The position numbers and the translations under genes are program-made. Positions 8,645 to 16,942 of a stretch of DNA of 64,000 nucleotides are shown here, piece after piece. Location of the stretch: positions 372,001 to 436,000 of the forward strand of contig NZ_JAHUWT010000001.1 in assembly GCF_019218885.1 (NCBI RefSeq), read 5' to 3'. This DNA comes from Bordetella sp. BOR01. Its GTDB lineage: Bacteria > Pseudomonadota > Gammaproteobacteria > Burkholderiales > Burkholderiaceae_B. Position 1 is the first letter of the stretch; every line of letters begins with the position of its first letter. The notes beneath the pieces are model-generated. The model saw nothing but the letters and a program-made list of their open reading frames with translations, ran no database searches and was not told the origin of the DNA.

Positions 8645-8717
8645 TTTGTTGCATCGCATCAAATAGCTTGACAGTTGGTTCGAGGTCCGTAAAATGGCAT
8701 TTGTGCAGTGCAGCAAA
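8645..8717 (+). promoter_or_regulatory. two PhaR-like operators around the phasin promoter
   Basis: Two related TGC-rich palindromes: TTTGTTGCATCGCATCAAA at 8645-8663 (TTTGnTGC-N3-GCAnCAAA) and TTTGTGCAGTGCAGCAAA at 8700-8717. The first ends just before the -35 element, the second starts just after the -10. PhaR repressors are known to bind TGC-rich palindromes upstream of phasin genes, so repression by PhaR in the absence of polyhydroxybutyrate is a natural reading. The assignment to PhaR is inference; the repeats themselves are seen. Confidence 0.65.
8668..8695 (+). promoter_or_regulatory. sigma-70 promoter for the phasin gene
   Basis: TTGACA at 8668-8673 and TAAAAT at 8690-8695 with a 16-base spacer, an almost perfect housekeeping promoter. 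Transcription would begin near 8702, inside the downstream palindrome, leaving a leader of about 120 bases before the phasin ATG at 8822. Confidence 0.75.
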
Positions 8718-8821
8718 TGGGTCGGCGATAACTTGCAACATCGGATCCCGCGCCCGTTTCCATCCGTCGCAAACATCGTTATATGCCGGCACGCCCCCGG
8801 CTCTTCTACCCGGAGACCCTT

Positions 8822-9400
8822 ATGACCGCCATTCCGCAACACGTTCTGGATAGCCAGAAATCCGCCCTGAATACCCTGGTGGCCACCCAGGCCACGCTGT
8901 TTGCCGGCTTCGAAAAGCTGGTCGACCTGAACTTGAAGGTCGTCAAGGCCACGCTCGACGAAGTGGCCCAGACGTCGCAGCAAGCCATTGGTGTCAAAGA
9001 CCCCCAGGAAGCCGCCGCGTTCGCCAGCTCGCTGGTGCAGCCGGGTGCCGAAAAGGCCATGGCGTATGGCAAGCATGTGTATGACATCGTTGCCAGCGTG
9101 CAAGGCGAACTGGCCAAGCTGGCCGAAACGCAGATCGCCGAAGGCCAGCAACAGGTGGCCGATGCCGTCGAGCAGTTCTCGAAGAACGCGCCCGCCGGCT
9201 CGGAAAGCGCCGTCGCGCTGCTGAAGTCGTCGCTGGCCACCGCCAACGGTGCCTACGAATCGATGACCAAGGCCGCCAAGCAGGCCGCCGAAGTCGCTGA
9301 ATCGAACCTGAACGCCGCCGCTAACGCCACGTTCAAGGCCGCGACCGACGCCGCCGATGCCGCTACCAAGTCGACCCGCAGCCGCCGCGCCGCTGCCTGA
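8822..9400 (+). CDS. phaP: phasin family protein (PHB granule coat)
   Basis: A 192-residue, almost entirely helical, Ala/Lys/Glu-rich protein matching the Phasin_2 pattern: LDSQKSALNTLVATQATLFA, GFEKLVDLNLKVVKATLDE, later AEGQQQVADAVEQF and a basic end SRRAAA. Phasins coat polyhydroxyalkanoate granules and control their number and size. ATG 8822 is preceded by GGAGA; the longer frame from 8783 adds an unlike leader. It is monocistronic, with its own promoter and terminator. The promoter layout predicts strong expression once the repressor is titrated by granules. Confidence 0.92.
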   Translation: MTAIPQHVLDSQKSALNTLVATQATLFAGFEKLVDLNLKVVKATLDEVAQTSQQAIGVKDPQEAAAFASSLVQPGAEKAMAYGKHVYDIVASVQGELAKLAETQIAEGQQQVADAVEQFSKNAPAGSESAVALLKSSLATANGAYESMTKAAKQAAEVAESNLNAAANATFKAATDAADAATKSTRSRRAAA

Positions 9401-9468
9401 TCGCGCCGCGGGGTTGTTGCCGCGGACCAGACTGTAGTACTGTTGAGTGACAGAGCAGAGCTGGAATT

Positions 9469-9495
9469 AGCCACCCCACCGGGTGGCTTTTTTTT
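9469..9495 (+). terminator. rho-independent terminator of the phasin gene
   Basis: AGCCACCC and GGGTGGCT form a perfect 8-base stem around a CACC loop, followed by eight T. It lies about 70 bases after the phasin stop codon. Confidence 0.93.
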
Positions 9496-9539
9496 ATTTT
9501 GGCGCAACATGACGCCCGTTGTTACCGGTGCGCAGGGCC

Positions 9540-10586
9540 TCAGGCGCCCGCCCCGATGGCGCCGACGCATTCTCCCACCAGGGCCGGCCCGCGGTAGATC
9601 AGGCCCGTATACAACTGCACCGCATTGGCGCCGGCGTCGATCTTTTCGCGTGCCTGGCGGCCCGACAGAATGCCGCCCACGCCGATGATGGCGGTGTCCG
9701 CCCCCATGCGCTGGCGCAGCCGGGCGATGACGGCCAAGGACAGCGCATGCACCGGCGCACCCGACAGGCCGCCGGCTTCGTTGGCATGCGCCTGGCCGGC
9801 CACCGCATCGCGCGACAGGGTGGTGTTGGTGGCAATGACGCCGTCCACGCCATAGCGCGGCAGAATGTCGGCAATGGCGTCGACCTGCGCTTCGGTCAGG
9901 TCGGGGGCGATTTTCACGGCCAGCGGCACGTGGCGCTGGTGCCGGTCGGCCAGTTGGGCGCGCTTGTCGCGCAATCGGGCCAGCAGGGCCGACAGTTCGT
10001 CGCCGCCTTGCAGGGCGCGCAGGTTCTGCGTATTGGGCGACGAAATATTCACCGTGACATAGTCGGCATGCGGGTATACGCCTTCCAGCCCCAACAGGTA
10101 ATCGTCGGCGGCACGTTCGATGGGGGTGTCGGCGTTCTTGCCGATATTCAGTCCCAACACGCCGCCCTGGGTACGCCATTGGCTGCGCTGCACGTTGGCA
10201 ATGAAGGCATCCAGCCCCTGGTTGTTGAAGCCCAGCCGGTTGATCAGCGCCTGGGCGCGCGGCAGGCGGAACATGCGGGGCTTGGGATTGCCGGGCTGGG
10301 CACGCGGGGTGACGGTGCCCACTTCCACGAAGCCGAAGCCCAAGTTGCCCAGGGCGTCGATATGGGCGCCGTTCTTGTCCAGGCCGGCGGCCAGTCCCAC
10401 GGGGTTGTCCAGCGCCAGGCCCATCAGGGTGGCGGGCGCCCGCGGGCGGGCGTGCAGCAGCTTGCGCGTTGCCCCGCAGTCATAGGCGCGCTGCAGCCCG
10501 GCCAGCGTGACTTCATGGGCGGTTTCCGCGTCCATGGCGAACAGGGCCGGACGCGCCAGGGGGTAGGCTTGGAAAAGGATGGACAT
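9540..10586 (-). CDS. pyrD: dihydroorotate dehydrogenase, quinone-dependent (class 2)
   Basis: A 348-residue FMN enzyme of pyrimidine synthesis that oxidises dihydroorotate to orotate and passes electrons to quinone at the inner membrane. Visible class 2 features are the N-terminal membrane-contact helices ([20 protein letters not shown]), [14 protein letters not shown], the [15 protein letters not shown] loop with the base serine (SSPNT), and [13 protein letters not shown] for FMN phosphate. I start at ATG 10586; the TTG three codons earlier is less likely. It is the last gene of the minus-strand run NUDIX-aat-bpt-pyrD. Confidence 0.95.
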   Translation of the reverse strand: MSILFQAYPLARPALFAMDAETAHEVTLAGLQRAYDCGATRKLLHARPRAPATLMGLALDNPVGLAAGLDKNGAHIDALGNLGFGFVEVGTVTPRAQPGNPKPRMFRLPRAQALINRLGFNNQGLDAFIANVQRSQWRTQGGVLGLNIGKNADTPIERAADDYLLGLEGVYPHADYVTVNISSPNTQNLRALQGGDELSALLARLRDKRAQLADRHQRHVPLAVKIAPDLTEAQVDAIADILPRYGVDGVIATNTTLSRDAVAGQAHANEAGGLSGAPVHALSLAVIARLRQRMGADTAIIGVGGILSGRQAREKIDAGANAVQLYTGLIYRGPALVGECVGAIGAGA

Positions 10587-10628
10587 GGGGCGCAATTGTA
10601 GCCAGTTTGCCCCGCCGCGCGCGCCGTA

Positions 10629-11363
10629 TCAGAGCACGTCGGGCGGCGGTTCTTGCCAGGCGCCGTCCAGGTGCATCTGCAGTGGGCGGAACCGGGATTT
10701 GTAGGCCATCTTGCGGCTGTCGCCGATCCAGTAACCCAGGTACAGCCAGGGCAGATCCAGCGTGCGGCATTGTTCTATCTGCCAAAGCACGTTGTAGGTG
10801 CCCAGGCTGCCGCGCGCGGCCGGATCGTAGAAGGTGTACACCGATGACAGGCCGTCGTCGAGCACGTCGATGATGGACACCATGATCAGCGTGCCTTCGG
10901 CGTTGCGAAACTCGACCAGGCGCGTGTTGACCCGGCTGGTCAGCAGGAACTGGGCGTACTGGGTACGGCTGTCTTCATCCATGCCCCCGCCCGGGTGGCG
11001 GCCCTGCTGGTAGCGCGTATACAGGTCGTAGTGCTCGGGAGACCAGGCCAGTTCCGCCACGAAGGCGCGCAGGTCCTGGTGGCCGCGCCACGCGCGGCGC
11101 TGGCTGCGGTTGGGGGTGAAGTGGGCCGCGTCCACGCGTACCGGCACACAGGCATGGCAATTGTCGCAATGCGGCCGGTAAGTAAATAGCCCGCTGCGCC
11201 GGAACCCCTGTTCCACCAATTGCGAATATGCGCCGGCATTGATCAGGTGGCCAGGCGCGGCCACCTGCGAGCGCGCCTGGCGCCCGGGCAGGTAGCTGCA
11301 CGGATACGGCGCAGTCGAATAAAACTGCAGCGTGGCGAAGGGAAGTTCTTTGAGCTGGCTCAT
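10629..11363 (-). CDS. bpt: aspartate/glutamate leucyltransferase
   Basis: A 244-residue transferase of the ATE/Bpt family. It moves leucine from Leu-tRNA to proteins with N-terminal Asp or Glu, marking them for ClpS-ClpAP destruction. Markers are the N-terminal cysteine motif in [25 protein letters not shown], and near the end [10 protein letters not shown] and [10 protein letters not shown]. The start ATG at 11363 is clear. It sits between aat and pyrD, a common arrangement in Betaproteobacteria, so both branches of the leucine N-degron pathway are probably expressed together. Confidence 0.93.
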   Translation of the reverse strand: MSQLKELPFATLQFYSTAPYPCSYLPGRQARSQVAAPGHLINAGAYSQLVEQGFRRSGLFTYRPHCDNCHACVPVRVDAAHFTPNRSQRRAWRGHQDLRAFVAELAWSPEHYDLYTRYQQGRHPGGGMDEDSRTQYAQFLLTSRVNTRLVEFRNAEGTLIMVSIIDVLDDGLSSVYTFYDPAARGSLGTYNVLWQIEQCRTLDLPWLYLGYWIGDSRKMAYKSRFRPLQMHLDGAWQEPPPDVL

Positions 11364-11423
11364 GGACAGATCCGCCCGAATGTCGAGTCCGGGCGGGTAT
11401 ACACATCTTAACGCCGATGCGGC

Positions 11424-12185
11424 TCAGTACAACAACCGCGAGAATTGCGCGGGGTGCAGCCGGCCCTGGCTGTTCAGGTGTCCGGGCTGCCAGGCGGGCG
11501 CGGGTTGGGCCACTGCCTGGCGCACGTGTTCAACGAAGCGGGCGCGTGGCACCGGCCCGGCCCCCAGGCTGGCCAGATGGCGTGTCTGTTGCTGGCAGTC
11601 TATCCATTCGACACCGGCGTTGCGCAAGAATGCCACCAGGTATGCCAGGGCCACTTTCGATGCGTCTGGCACGCGGGTGTACATCGATTCGCCGAAGAAC
11701 ATGCGGCCCAGGCTGATGCCATACAGGCCGCCCGCCAGTTCGCCATCGATCCAGGTTTCGACGCTGTGTGCCACGCCCGCCGCATGCCAGGCGCGGTAGG
11801 CCTGCCGCATGGCCGCGGTGATCCAGGTTCCGGCCTGGTTGCCGCGCGGCGCGGCGCACTGGGCCACCACCGCTTCGAATGCCGTATCGACCCGTACCTG
11901 CAGGCGCGGCAGCACGCTGTTTTCGTCGCGTGCGATCTGGCGCAGCAGTTTGCGCAGCGAGTGCGAGGGCGCGAAATCGGCGCAAACCAGGACCATGCGC
12001 GGGTCGGGGCTCCACCATAGAATGGGCTCGCCTTCGCTGTACCAGGGGAAGATGCCATTCGAATAGGCCATTGCCAGGCGTTCCAGCGACAGATCGGCGC
12101 CGGCTGCCAGCAGGCCGGCGGGGTCGGACAGGGCGTTCTCGACCGGCGGGAAGGGCGTGTCGCAGGATAGCCAGGGCAGCTTCAA
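11424..12185 (-). CDS. aat: leucyl/phenylalanyl-tRNA-protein transferase
   Basis: A 253-residue transferase that adds Leu or Phe to proteins with N-terminal Lys or Arg, the classical bacterial N-end rule. Conserved segments are [20 protein letters not shown] followed by SPDPRMVL, then [40 protein letters not shown] and [16 protein letters not shown]. Translation begins with a TTG at 12185: the reading [13 protein letters not shown] matches the family N-terminus and no ATG or GTG fits. The TTG lies only three bases past the NUDIX stop, so translation is probably coupled. Confidence 0.94.
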   Translation of the reverse strand: MKLPWLSCDTPFPPVENALSDPAGLLAAGADLSLERLAMAYSNGIFPWYSEGEPILWWSPDPRMVLVCADFAPSHSLRKLLRQIARDENSVLPRLQVRVDTAFEAVVAQCAAPRGNQAGTWITAAMRQAYRAWHAAGVAHSVETWIDGELAGGLYGISLGRMFFGESMYTRVPDASKVALAYLVAFLRNAGVEWIDCQQQTRHLASLGAGPVPRARFVEHVRQAVAQPAPAWQPGHLNSQGRLHPAQFSRLLY

Positions 12186-12188
12186 GGT

Positions 12189-12770
12189 TCAGCGATGCGA
12201 TTCGAGCGTGTAATGGTGGGTGCCGAAGCTGCCGCGCCGGCGGTCTTCCAGGAATTGCTTGAGGGTAGTGGCCACCGTGCGAAACGACAGGTCTTCCCAG
12301 GGAATCTCGGCTTCGTCGTAATAGCGCGCTTCCAGGCTCTCGGGGCCGGGATCCAGCTCGGGGCCCAGCGCCCGTGCCAGATAGAACAGGTGCACCTGTT
12401 CTATCTGCGGTACGTCGATGATGGTGAACAACTGCCCCATTTCGATGCGTGCACCCGATTCCTCGAGTGTTTCGCGGGCGGCCCCCTGGGCCGTGCTTTC
12501 GCCCAGTTCCATGAAGCCCGCCGGCAAGGTCCAGGTGTCGTAGCGGGGTTCGATGGCGCGCCGGCACAACAGGATGCGGCCTTCGCAGACTGGTACCGTG
12601 CCCACCACCATGCGCGGATTCTGATAATGAATGGCGCCGCAATGGTCACAGACGTCGCGTTCGCGGTTGTCTCCATCGGGCACGCGGCGATGGATCGGCG
12701 TGCCGCACTGGCTGCAGAAGCGTGCTCGGCGCGGGGCGGGAAAGTACTTCGGGGGCGATTGCGCTGTCAT
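12189..12770 (-). CDS. NUDIX hydrolase with N-terminal zinc ribbon
   Basis: A 193-residue protein. Residues about 18-46 form a zinc ribbon (FCSQCGTPIHRR, then VCDHCGAIHY; four cysteines). The NUDIX box GFMELGESTAQGAARETLEE reads G-x5-E-x7-REx2EE as required for Mg-dependent pyrophosphate cleavage. The layout resembles NudC-like or ADP-ribose pyrophosphatase-like NUDIX proteins, but the residues that would mark a true NAD pyrophosphatase (SQPWPFPxS) are absent, so the substrate is open. First gene of the NUDIX-aat-bpt-pyrD run. Confidence 0.9.
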   Translation of the reverse strand: MTAQSPPKYFPAPRRARFCSQCGTPIHRRVPDGDNRERDVCDHCGAIHYQNPRMVVGTVPVCEGRILLCRRAIEPRYDTWTLPAGFMELGESTAQGAARETLEESGARIEMGQLFTIIDVPQIEQVHLFYLARALGPELDPGPESLEARYYDEAEIPWEDLSFRTVATTLKQFLEDRRRGSFGTHHYTLESHR

Positions 12771-12816
12771 GGCGTCGATTCTAACGGCAGTCGGCCCGCC
12801 TGTTGCACGGCGCGCG

Positions 12817-13404
12817 TCAGGGGCGCGGATTGGCTACAAAGGCCATGCGTGCCGGGATCCCGGCACGCTTGGCATCGCGATGCAAGGGGGCCGGGCCAGG
12901 CAGCGCCGGGTGCACAACCGACACGATACCGCCGGCCGATTCCAGCGCGTCGGCCAACGGCTGCCCATGCGAGTCGCGCAACTGGTCGAGCAGGGCCGGC
13001 AACTCGCGGCCCTCGACCATGGTGGGGCCCACGTCGGCCTGCGCATACAGGCGCCCGGTGTCGTCCAGCCACCAGGCTGTCACGGCATGCACCGGCAGGC
13101 CCGTGTGGGTTGCCAGGCCGATACCGTCATCGGCGCGGCGCAGCAGGTAGGGCGCGGCATCCAGGCGCAGGTAGACGCGCTGCGGGCCGTTCTGGAAGTA
13201 CCAGCGACCCTGGTCGTCGCTTGCGTAGTTGCGGCCGATGAAATCCTGTATCTGCGTATTCGTGATGGAATCGCCCGGCCCGCCATCGGCCGCATCGCCC
13301 TGCGGATGCAGGCGCCAGCGCCCGCGTTCGTCCAGCGACAGCCAACCATATACGGCCGGGACATCGGGCCATTTGGCCAGGGCTGCTTTGACGGAAGAGT
13401 CCAT
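12817..13404 (-). CDS. conserved hypothetical protein (probably DUF2946-annotated family)
   Basis: A 195-residue soluble protein starting at ATG 13404. It reads MDSSVKAALAKWPDVPAVYG, then WLSLDERGRWRL, DFIGRNYASDDQGRWYFQNG and PQRVYLRL. I recognise this pattern (WPxVPxxYGWL, FIxRNY, W-F-QNGPQRVY) from Burkholderiales proteins usually labelled DUF2946 family; the family number is from memory. No signal peptide, membrane segment or catalytic motif is seen. It is upstream of and co-directional with the NUDIX gene and may head that operon. Confidence 0.75.
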   Translation of the reverse strand: MDSSVKAALAKWPDVPAVYGWLSLDERGRWRLHPQGDAADGGPGDSITNTQIQDFIGRNYASDDQGRWYFQNGPQRVYLRLDAAPYLLRRADDGIGLATHTGLPVHAVTAWWLDDTGRLYAQADVGPTMVEGRELPALLDQLRDSHGQPLADALESAGGIVSVVHPALPGPAPLHRDAKRAGIPARMAFVANPRP

Positions 13405-13485
13405 TACGGTTGGCGGCGCCCAGGAACGCAAGAAATCAACGCTCCATTTAACCAGAATGGCCGGCCGCCGATAATCGGAGCGTCT

Positions 13486-14193
13486 TTATGCCTGCACGGC
13501 TGCTTCGCGCACCATGGCCGGCCATCCCAGCGTCGCGCCGCGCGTAATCGCGGCATAGACGGCTTCATTCCGGTTGTGCACCTGCAGGCGCTGATACACG
13601 GTTTCGGCATGGACCTTGGCCGTTGCAACCGCAATATTCAAGTGGCGCCCGATCGCTTTCAGGGTGTGTCCGCGCGCCAGCAATACCAGCACTTCGTATT
13701 GGCGCGGGGTCAATCCCAGCGCCTCGCTTTCTTGCTGGCGGCAAGGCAGGTCCACGGACACCGAGCAGCAGATCTCGCTGTCGTAGTCCTTTGCCGGTGG
13801 CTTGCGGGCGACCCGCGCAGGAAAATACATGCCGCCCGCCAATACCAGCCGGATCGAGGCCTGCAGCATTTCTGACGGTGCATCAGTTGGCACGCAGCCC
13901 ACCACGCCCGGCGGCAAACCTTGAGCCCAAGGAGCCAGGCCCCTGTCGTCGGACAACAACAGGATGTTCTTGGGCAGGTATGTCAGCTTGGCGAGGGTCA
14001 CCATCTGATAGATGTCGTCGATGCTGCGTACTGACAGCAACATCAGCTCATATCCCTGGCCGCGTGATGGCGCGACCGCCATGTCCAGATGCGCAACGCT
14101 GTCAACGCTCCAGCCAGGAACGGCTTGCGAAGTCGCCTGAAGAATGTCGCGCCGTATCGACGGCTGCGACTCGACCACAATGATAGTCGGCAC
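13486..14193 (-). CDS. LuxR/NarL-type regulator with degenerate receiver domain
   Basis: A 235-residue two-domain regulator. The C-terminal LuxR HTH is intact: GLTPRQYEVLVLLARGHTLK, AIGRHLNIAVATAKVHAETV, then YQRLQVHNRNEAV. The N-terminal domain has a response-regulator outline (MPTIIVVESQPSIRRDIL and ELMLLSVRSIDD), but the acidic pair reads ES and the phosphoacceptor aspartate position is Ser54, so it should not be phosphorylated in the usual way. GTG start at 14193 with GGGGAG upstream. It stands beside an AraC regulator and a group of secreted proteins, which may be its targets. Confidence 0.85.
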   Translation of the reverse strand: MPTIIVVESQPSIRRDILQATSQAVPGWSVDSVAHLDMAVAPSRGQGYELMLLSVRSIDDIYQMVTLAKLTYLPKNILLLSDDRGLAPWAQGLPPGVVGCVPTDAPSEMLQASIRLVLAGGMYFPARVARKPPAKDYDSEICCSVSVDLPCRQQESEALGLTPRQYEVLVLLARGHTLKAIGRHLNIAVATAKVHAETVYQRLQVHNRNEAVYAAITRGATLGWPAMVREAAVQA

Positions 14194-14374
14194 GTTTGCA
14201 GCTCCCCTGGGTGATCCCGGTGCCTTTTTCTTGTCATAGAAGGCACGCTAGCAGCGGTGGCGATAGGCAAATCGGTAGCAAGGCAGGGTATCGGACCCGG
14301 CCTGCTACCACGTGTACAACAGGGGCTTCTCCCGAATGTGAAAAAATTTAACGCGAGATAACAGAACTAGCAAT

Positions 14375-14424
14375 AGTTTTGTTGCCAAAAGTTTTGCCGC
14401 CAAAAAGCTCTTGTTGTCAAAAAG
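14375..14424. repeat. three tandem TTTTG-N4-CAAAA type palindromes
   Basis: Three consecutive imperfect palindromes with a period of about 16 bases: TTTTGTTGCCAAAA, TTTTGCCGCCAAAA and CTTGTTGTCAAAAAG. They lie in an AT-rich gap between the stop of the AraC gene (14445) and the start of the LuxR-type gene (14193). The regular phasing suggests cooperative protein binding upstream of the LuxR-type gene; the same symmetry could also form small hairpins in the AraC mRNA tail. Confidence 0.6.
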
Positions 14425-14444
14425 CGTCAAATGATCTTTAATAG

Positions 14445-15320
14445 TTACTGAATCCAGCAGTTTAGCTGTACCCGATGGCTTTTCGCGTCCCAGTTGAGGG
14501 GGAATTCTTCGAACCGCTCGGCAAAGCACGACGCTCGCAAGCTGTAGTTGGATCGGGGTAGCCAGTGATCCAGCAGGGTTCCATAGAGCGCGGTCACTTC
14601 ATGTGCGGTGCTTTGCGCCTCGCATGTGGCAATGCGGCCGCCAGGCAGGGTGATCTCGAATGCGTCCTTGGGTTTTGGTCCGAAGCCGTGGGGAACTTGG
14701 ACGCCGCAGTAATAGCGCATGAACGGCGTGGGCACGAACATCGGCGTGTCGTAGGTCAGCCCGAAGAAGGGGCCGGTCAGCATGTCGGAACGCAGGTTGG
14801 CGAACAGCTTGCGAAAGTCGTTCCAGCACGCGTACTTCTGGTTCGACATGCCTTCGTAGCGCACTGCCCAGAAGCGAGTGGGGGGCAGCTCGCGAATGGT
14901 GATCCTTGGATTGCTGGCGGGCAGGCCTCGGACGTCGGCGGCCAATTTATTGGATTCGTTCGTCTTGGCGATGTAGCAGGAATGCGCTTGCCGGAATTGG
15001 CCGGGAGAAATACCCCAATAGCGCGTAAACGCCCGCGTGAACGCCTGCTGGCTCGAAAAACCCATGTCGATGGCAATCGAAAAAGGCGGTTGGCGAGTGT
15101 GCGCCACCATCAGCGCGCAGCGTCCCATCAGATTGCGGTGTATGTAATCCCTGGGCGAGTGCTGAAAATCCTTGAGAAACAAACGGGACAAATGGAATCG
15201 GCTTAGCCGGATTTTTTGCGCTAGTTCCTGGATTAATGCGTCGTGAGCACAATGTTCAGTTGAGTCGTGCAGGATTTTTTGTTCGATCTGCGTAATGCAG
15301 TATTGAATGCGAGGGTCCAC
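14445..15320 (-). CDS. AraC family regulator with GyrI-like effector domain
   Basis: About 291 residues. Two AraC HTH units are seen, LIQELAQKIRLSRFHLSRLF and IAIDMGFSSQQAFTRAFTRY then WGISPGQFR, followed by a GyrI-like small-molecule-binding domain from about residue 140 (IRELPPTRFWAVRYEG and ETHE-like FEITLPGGRIATCEAQ). I prefer the GTG at 15320: it has AAAGGA at good spacing and the protein then begins VDPRIQYCI, the normal start of this subfamily. The TTG at 15395 would add a 25-residue tail. Relatives such as Rob and SoxS-like fusions answer toxic or amphipathic compounds. Its target is not shown; it points away from the secreted-protein genes. Confidence 0.85.
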   Translation of the reverse strand: MDPRIQYCITQIEQKILHDSTEHCAHDALIQELAQKIRLSRFHLSRLFLKDFQHSPRDYIHRNLMGRCALMVAHTRQPPFSIAIDMGFSSQQAFTRAFTRYWGISPGQFRQAHSCYIAKTNESNKLAADVRGLPASNPRITIRELPPTRFWAVRYEGMSNQKYACWNDFRKLFANLRSDMLTGPFFGLTYDTPMFVPTPFMRYYCGVQVPHGFGPKPKDAFEITLPGGRIATCEAQSTAHEVTALYGTLLDHWLPRSNYSLRASCFAERFEEFPLNWDAKSHRVQLNCWIQ

Positions 15321-15914
15321 AAGCTCGTCCTTTCGCTGGTTCGCCAGCGTCCACTCCTGGTTCTGGAATACCCATTGTCGGCTCTGGAATCGCAATGAAC
15401 CGACATCTCAAAAAAAAAGTTGAAAGATCACAAACTGTAAATTTTGTGAAATGAAACCGCCTAGAATGAATTCCATGCAGGAGGTTGGAACGGGAGCGGC
15501 AGACTCTCTAAAGACCTGAAGCTGGACCCGGAAATGTAAAAAACAGCTGGTAGTTGGCGACGCTGGTTTTTCACGGTCGGATTATGCGGTAGGCCAGGAA
15601 AATACTGAATAGGCCGTTGGTAGTAGACCAGTTGGTGCAGCAGGTTGGCACTGGCTCGGGGTTTAAAAACACCGTTTTCTATTTTTTCTTTGCCCTTAAA
15701 GGCCGAGACGGGGAAGTGTTTGTCCGCGATTCCTGAAAATGGAAATCAAGATTGTTTCAAAATCATTTCCGGGCCGGAGGGAAGCAGCTTTTTTCAGCAA
15801 TAAATTCATCCGATGCAGTGCAGGTTTATCGAAATACCTGGCTACGGCATGAACCCGGATAACCGTGTTTGACCGCCTCGAGACGGTTTCTCGAGATATC
15901 AGGAGGCATACATC
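15321..15914. other. long AT-richer intergenic region
   Basis: About 590 bases without a believable gene, separating the AraC regulator (minus) from the first secreted-protein gene (plus). It includes a run of A near 15411, AT-rich tracts at 15415-15460 and 15660-15800, and an inverted repeat near its right end. It must hold the promoters of both flanking genes. I saw no clear sigma-70 pair and no RNA gene. Confidence 0.6.
15877..15895 (+). promoter_or_regulatory. CTCGAGA-N5-TCTCGAG inverted repeat before the ribosome site
   Basis: Perfect 7-base arms with a 5-base centre, ending six bases before the AGGAGG ribosome site of the gene at 15915. It could be an operator, or a leader hairpin that protects or regulates the mRNA. 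Confidence 0.55.
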
Positions 15915-16310
15915 ATGAAGAAAGCACTATTGGCAGTAGCGTTGGCCGCCAGCTCCATTGGCATGGCCCAAGCGGCGGGTTTCGCGATTGGCGTTTTCGG
16001 CGGCACCGGTTCGTCAACCGCGGGCACCCAAGGTGGCTCGCAAGCGACCAGCAACAGCGGTTCGCTGGGATTCGGCGCTGCGGCCCAGGGGACGAGGTCG
16101 ACGAGTTCGACCAGCGCGAACTCAGGCGTCAGGCTGACTCCGCAAGGCGCCAATACCTATGCCAATGGCACCAGCGTCAATCAGTCGGTGGGTGGCGGCT
16201 ATACAGCCGGATTCGCGGCCGGTGGAACGTCGGGCATGGCTGGCGGGGAATACACCAGCGGCGCCACCGGCAACGTGGGCAGTATCGGTTTCGGCGGCTG
16301 GAGCTGGTAA
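15915..16310 (+). CDS. small secreted Gly/Ser/Thr/Asn-rich protein
   Basis: A 131-residue protein with a textbook signal peptide, MKKALLAVALAASSIGMAQA, and a strong ribosome site AGGAGG. The mature part has no cysteine, no charged clusters and is dominated by G, S, T, A and N with short repeats such as GGTGSSTAGTQGGSQATSNS and VNQSVGGGYTAGFAAGGTSG; it ends in aromatic GFGGWSW. Such composition is typical of surface fibre or amyloid-like proteins, but the curlin repeat (Sx5QxGx2NxAx3Q) is not present, so I name no family. A strong hairpin follows before the next secreted gene. Confidence 0.8.
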   Translation: MKKALLAVALAASSIGMAQAAGFAIGVFGGTGSSTAGTQGGSQATSNSGSLGFGAAAQGTRSTSSTSANSGVRLTPQGANTYANGTSVNQSVGGGYTAGFAAGGTSGMAGGEYTSGATGNVGSIGFGGWSW

Positions 16311-16336
16311 GCCTATCCGTTCGGATCGATACCTGT

Positions 16337-16366
16337 CGCGTGGGGAAGGATTCGCTTCCCCACGCG
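16337..16366 (+). promoter_or_regulatory. 12-bp intercistronic hairpin
   Basis: CGCGTGGGGAAG and CTTCCCCACGCG form a perfect 12-base stem with a 6-base loop. There is no T run, so this is not an ordinary terminator. It stands between two co-directional secreted-protein genes, two bases before the downstream AGGAGA ribosome site. Its likely effect is to stabilise the upstream message or hinder translation of the downstream gene, giving unequal amounts of the two proteins. Confidence 0.75.
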
Positions 16367-16379
16367 TAGGAGAACTCGC

Positions 16380-16775
16380 ATGAGACATGCTCTCTGGTTT
16401 GCGTGCCTGGCCTGCGTGGCCGGCGCTGCGCTGCGGCCCGATACCGCGTGGGCGTCCGGTCCGTGGGCGGCGCCGGTTGGTTTCAGCGGGCCGGTGCCGG
16501 CCTGCTCGCAGGACGATTATCGGGACGCGCAGTTCGCCAGTTCGTTTCCGGCGATCGAGCCAGCCGAAAAGAGCTTTGTCCTGGCCGGTGATGAGCCTTT
16601 GGAATGCCGCCAGCGCGGCGCCAGCGAATTCGCCAGCTTCATCGCGCGAACCGGCACGGCCAGCGACGACAAGTTCCGGGAGTATTGGTTGGCTACCAGG
16701 CTGGTGCCCAGTTATCCCGATGTCGGTAATTCTGCGCTTTTGCCGCTCTGGCAATGGATCGAATTCGCACGATAA
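16380..16775 (+). CDS. small exported protein of unknown function
   Basis: A 131-residue protein with signal peptide MRHALWFACLACVAGAALRP ending near AWA-SGPWAAP. The mature part has two cysteines (in VPACSQDDY and PLECRQRG), which could form a disulfide, and tryptophans near the C-terminus (LPLWQWIEFAR). I do not recognise the family. Its position directly after the Gly/Ser-rich protein, with a good ribosome site, suggests a minor partner (for example a chaperone, anchor or nucleator) in the same secreted system; that is inference from context only. Confidence 0.7.
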   Translation: MRHALWFACLACVAGAALRPDTAWASGPWAAPVGFSGPVPACSQDDYRDAQFASSFPAIEPAEKSFVLAGDEPLECRQRGASEFASFIARTGTASDDKFREYWLATRLVPSYPDVGNSALLPLWQWIEFAR

Positions 16776-16942
16776 ACCGGATATTGGCTGTTTTTCATTA
16801 CCCAAGTGAATCTGTCGATTATCTTCCCTGGCCTGCGGGCTGGCCGGAGGATAGTCAGGGGAAGTTTATTCAACGGCAGCTGTTGCATCTAGCCGGCTTA
16901 TTAATAAGCCGGATTGGGCTAATCGTCTCAGGAGCGCTGGAA

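Noticed and set aside
14375-14424. CRISPR array
   Set aside because: Units are about 16 bases, contiguous and imperfect, with no spacers and no cas genes in the window.
15915-16310. Curli subunit (CsgA-like)
   Set aside because: Composition is suggestive, but the curlin repeat is absent and no csgG, csgE or csgF is present.
16337-16366. Rho-independent terminator
   Set aside because: The stem is strong but is followed by a ribosome site, not by T residues.
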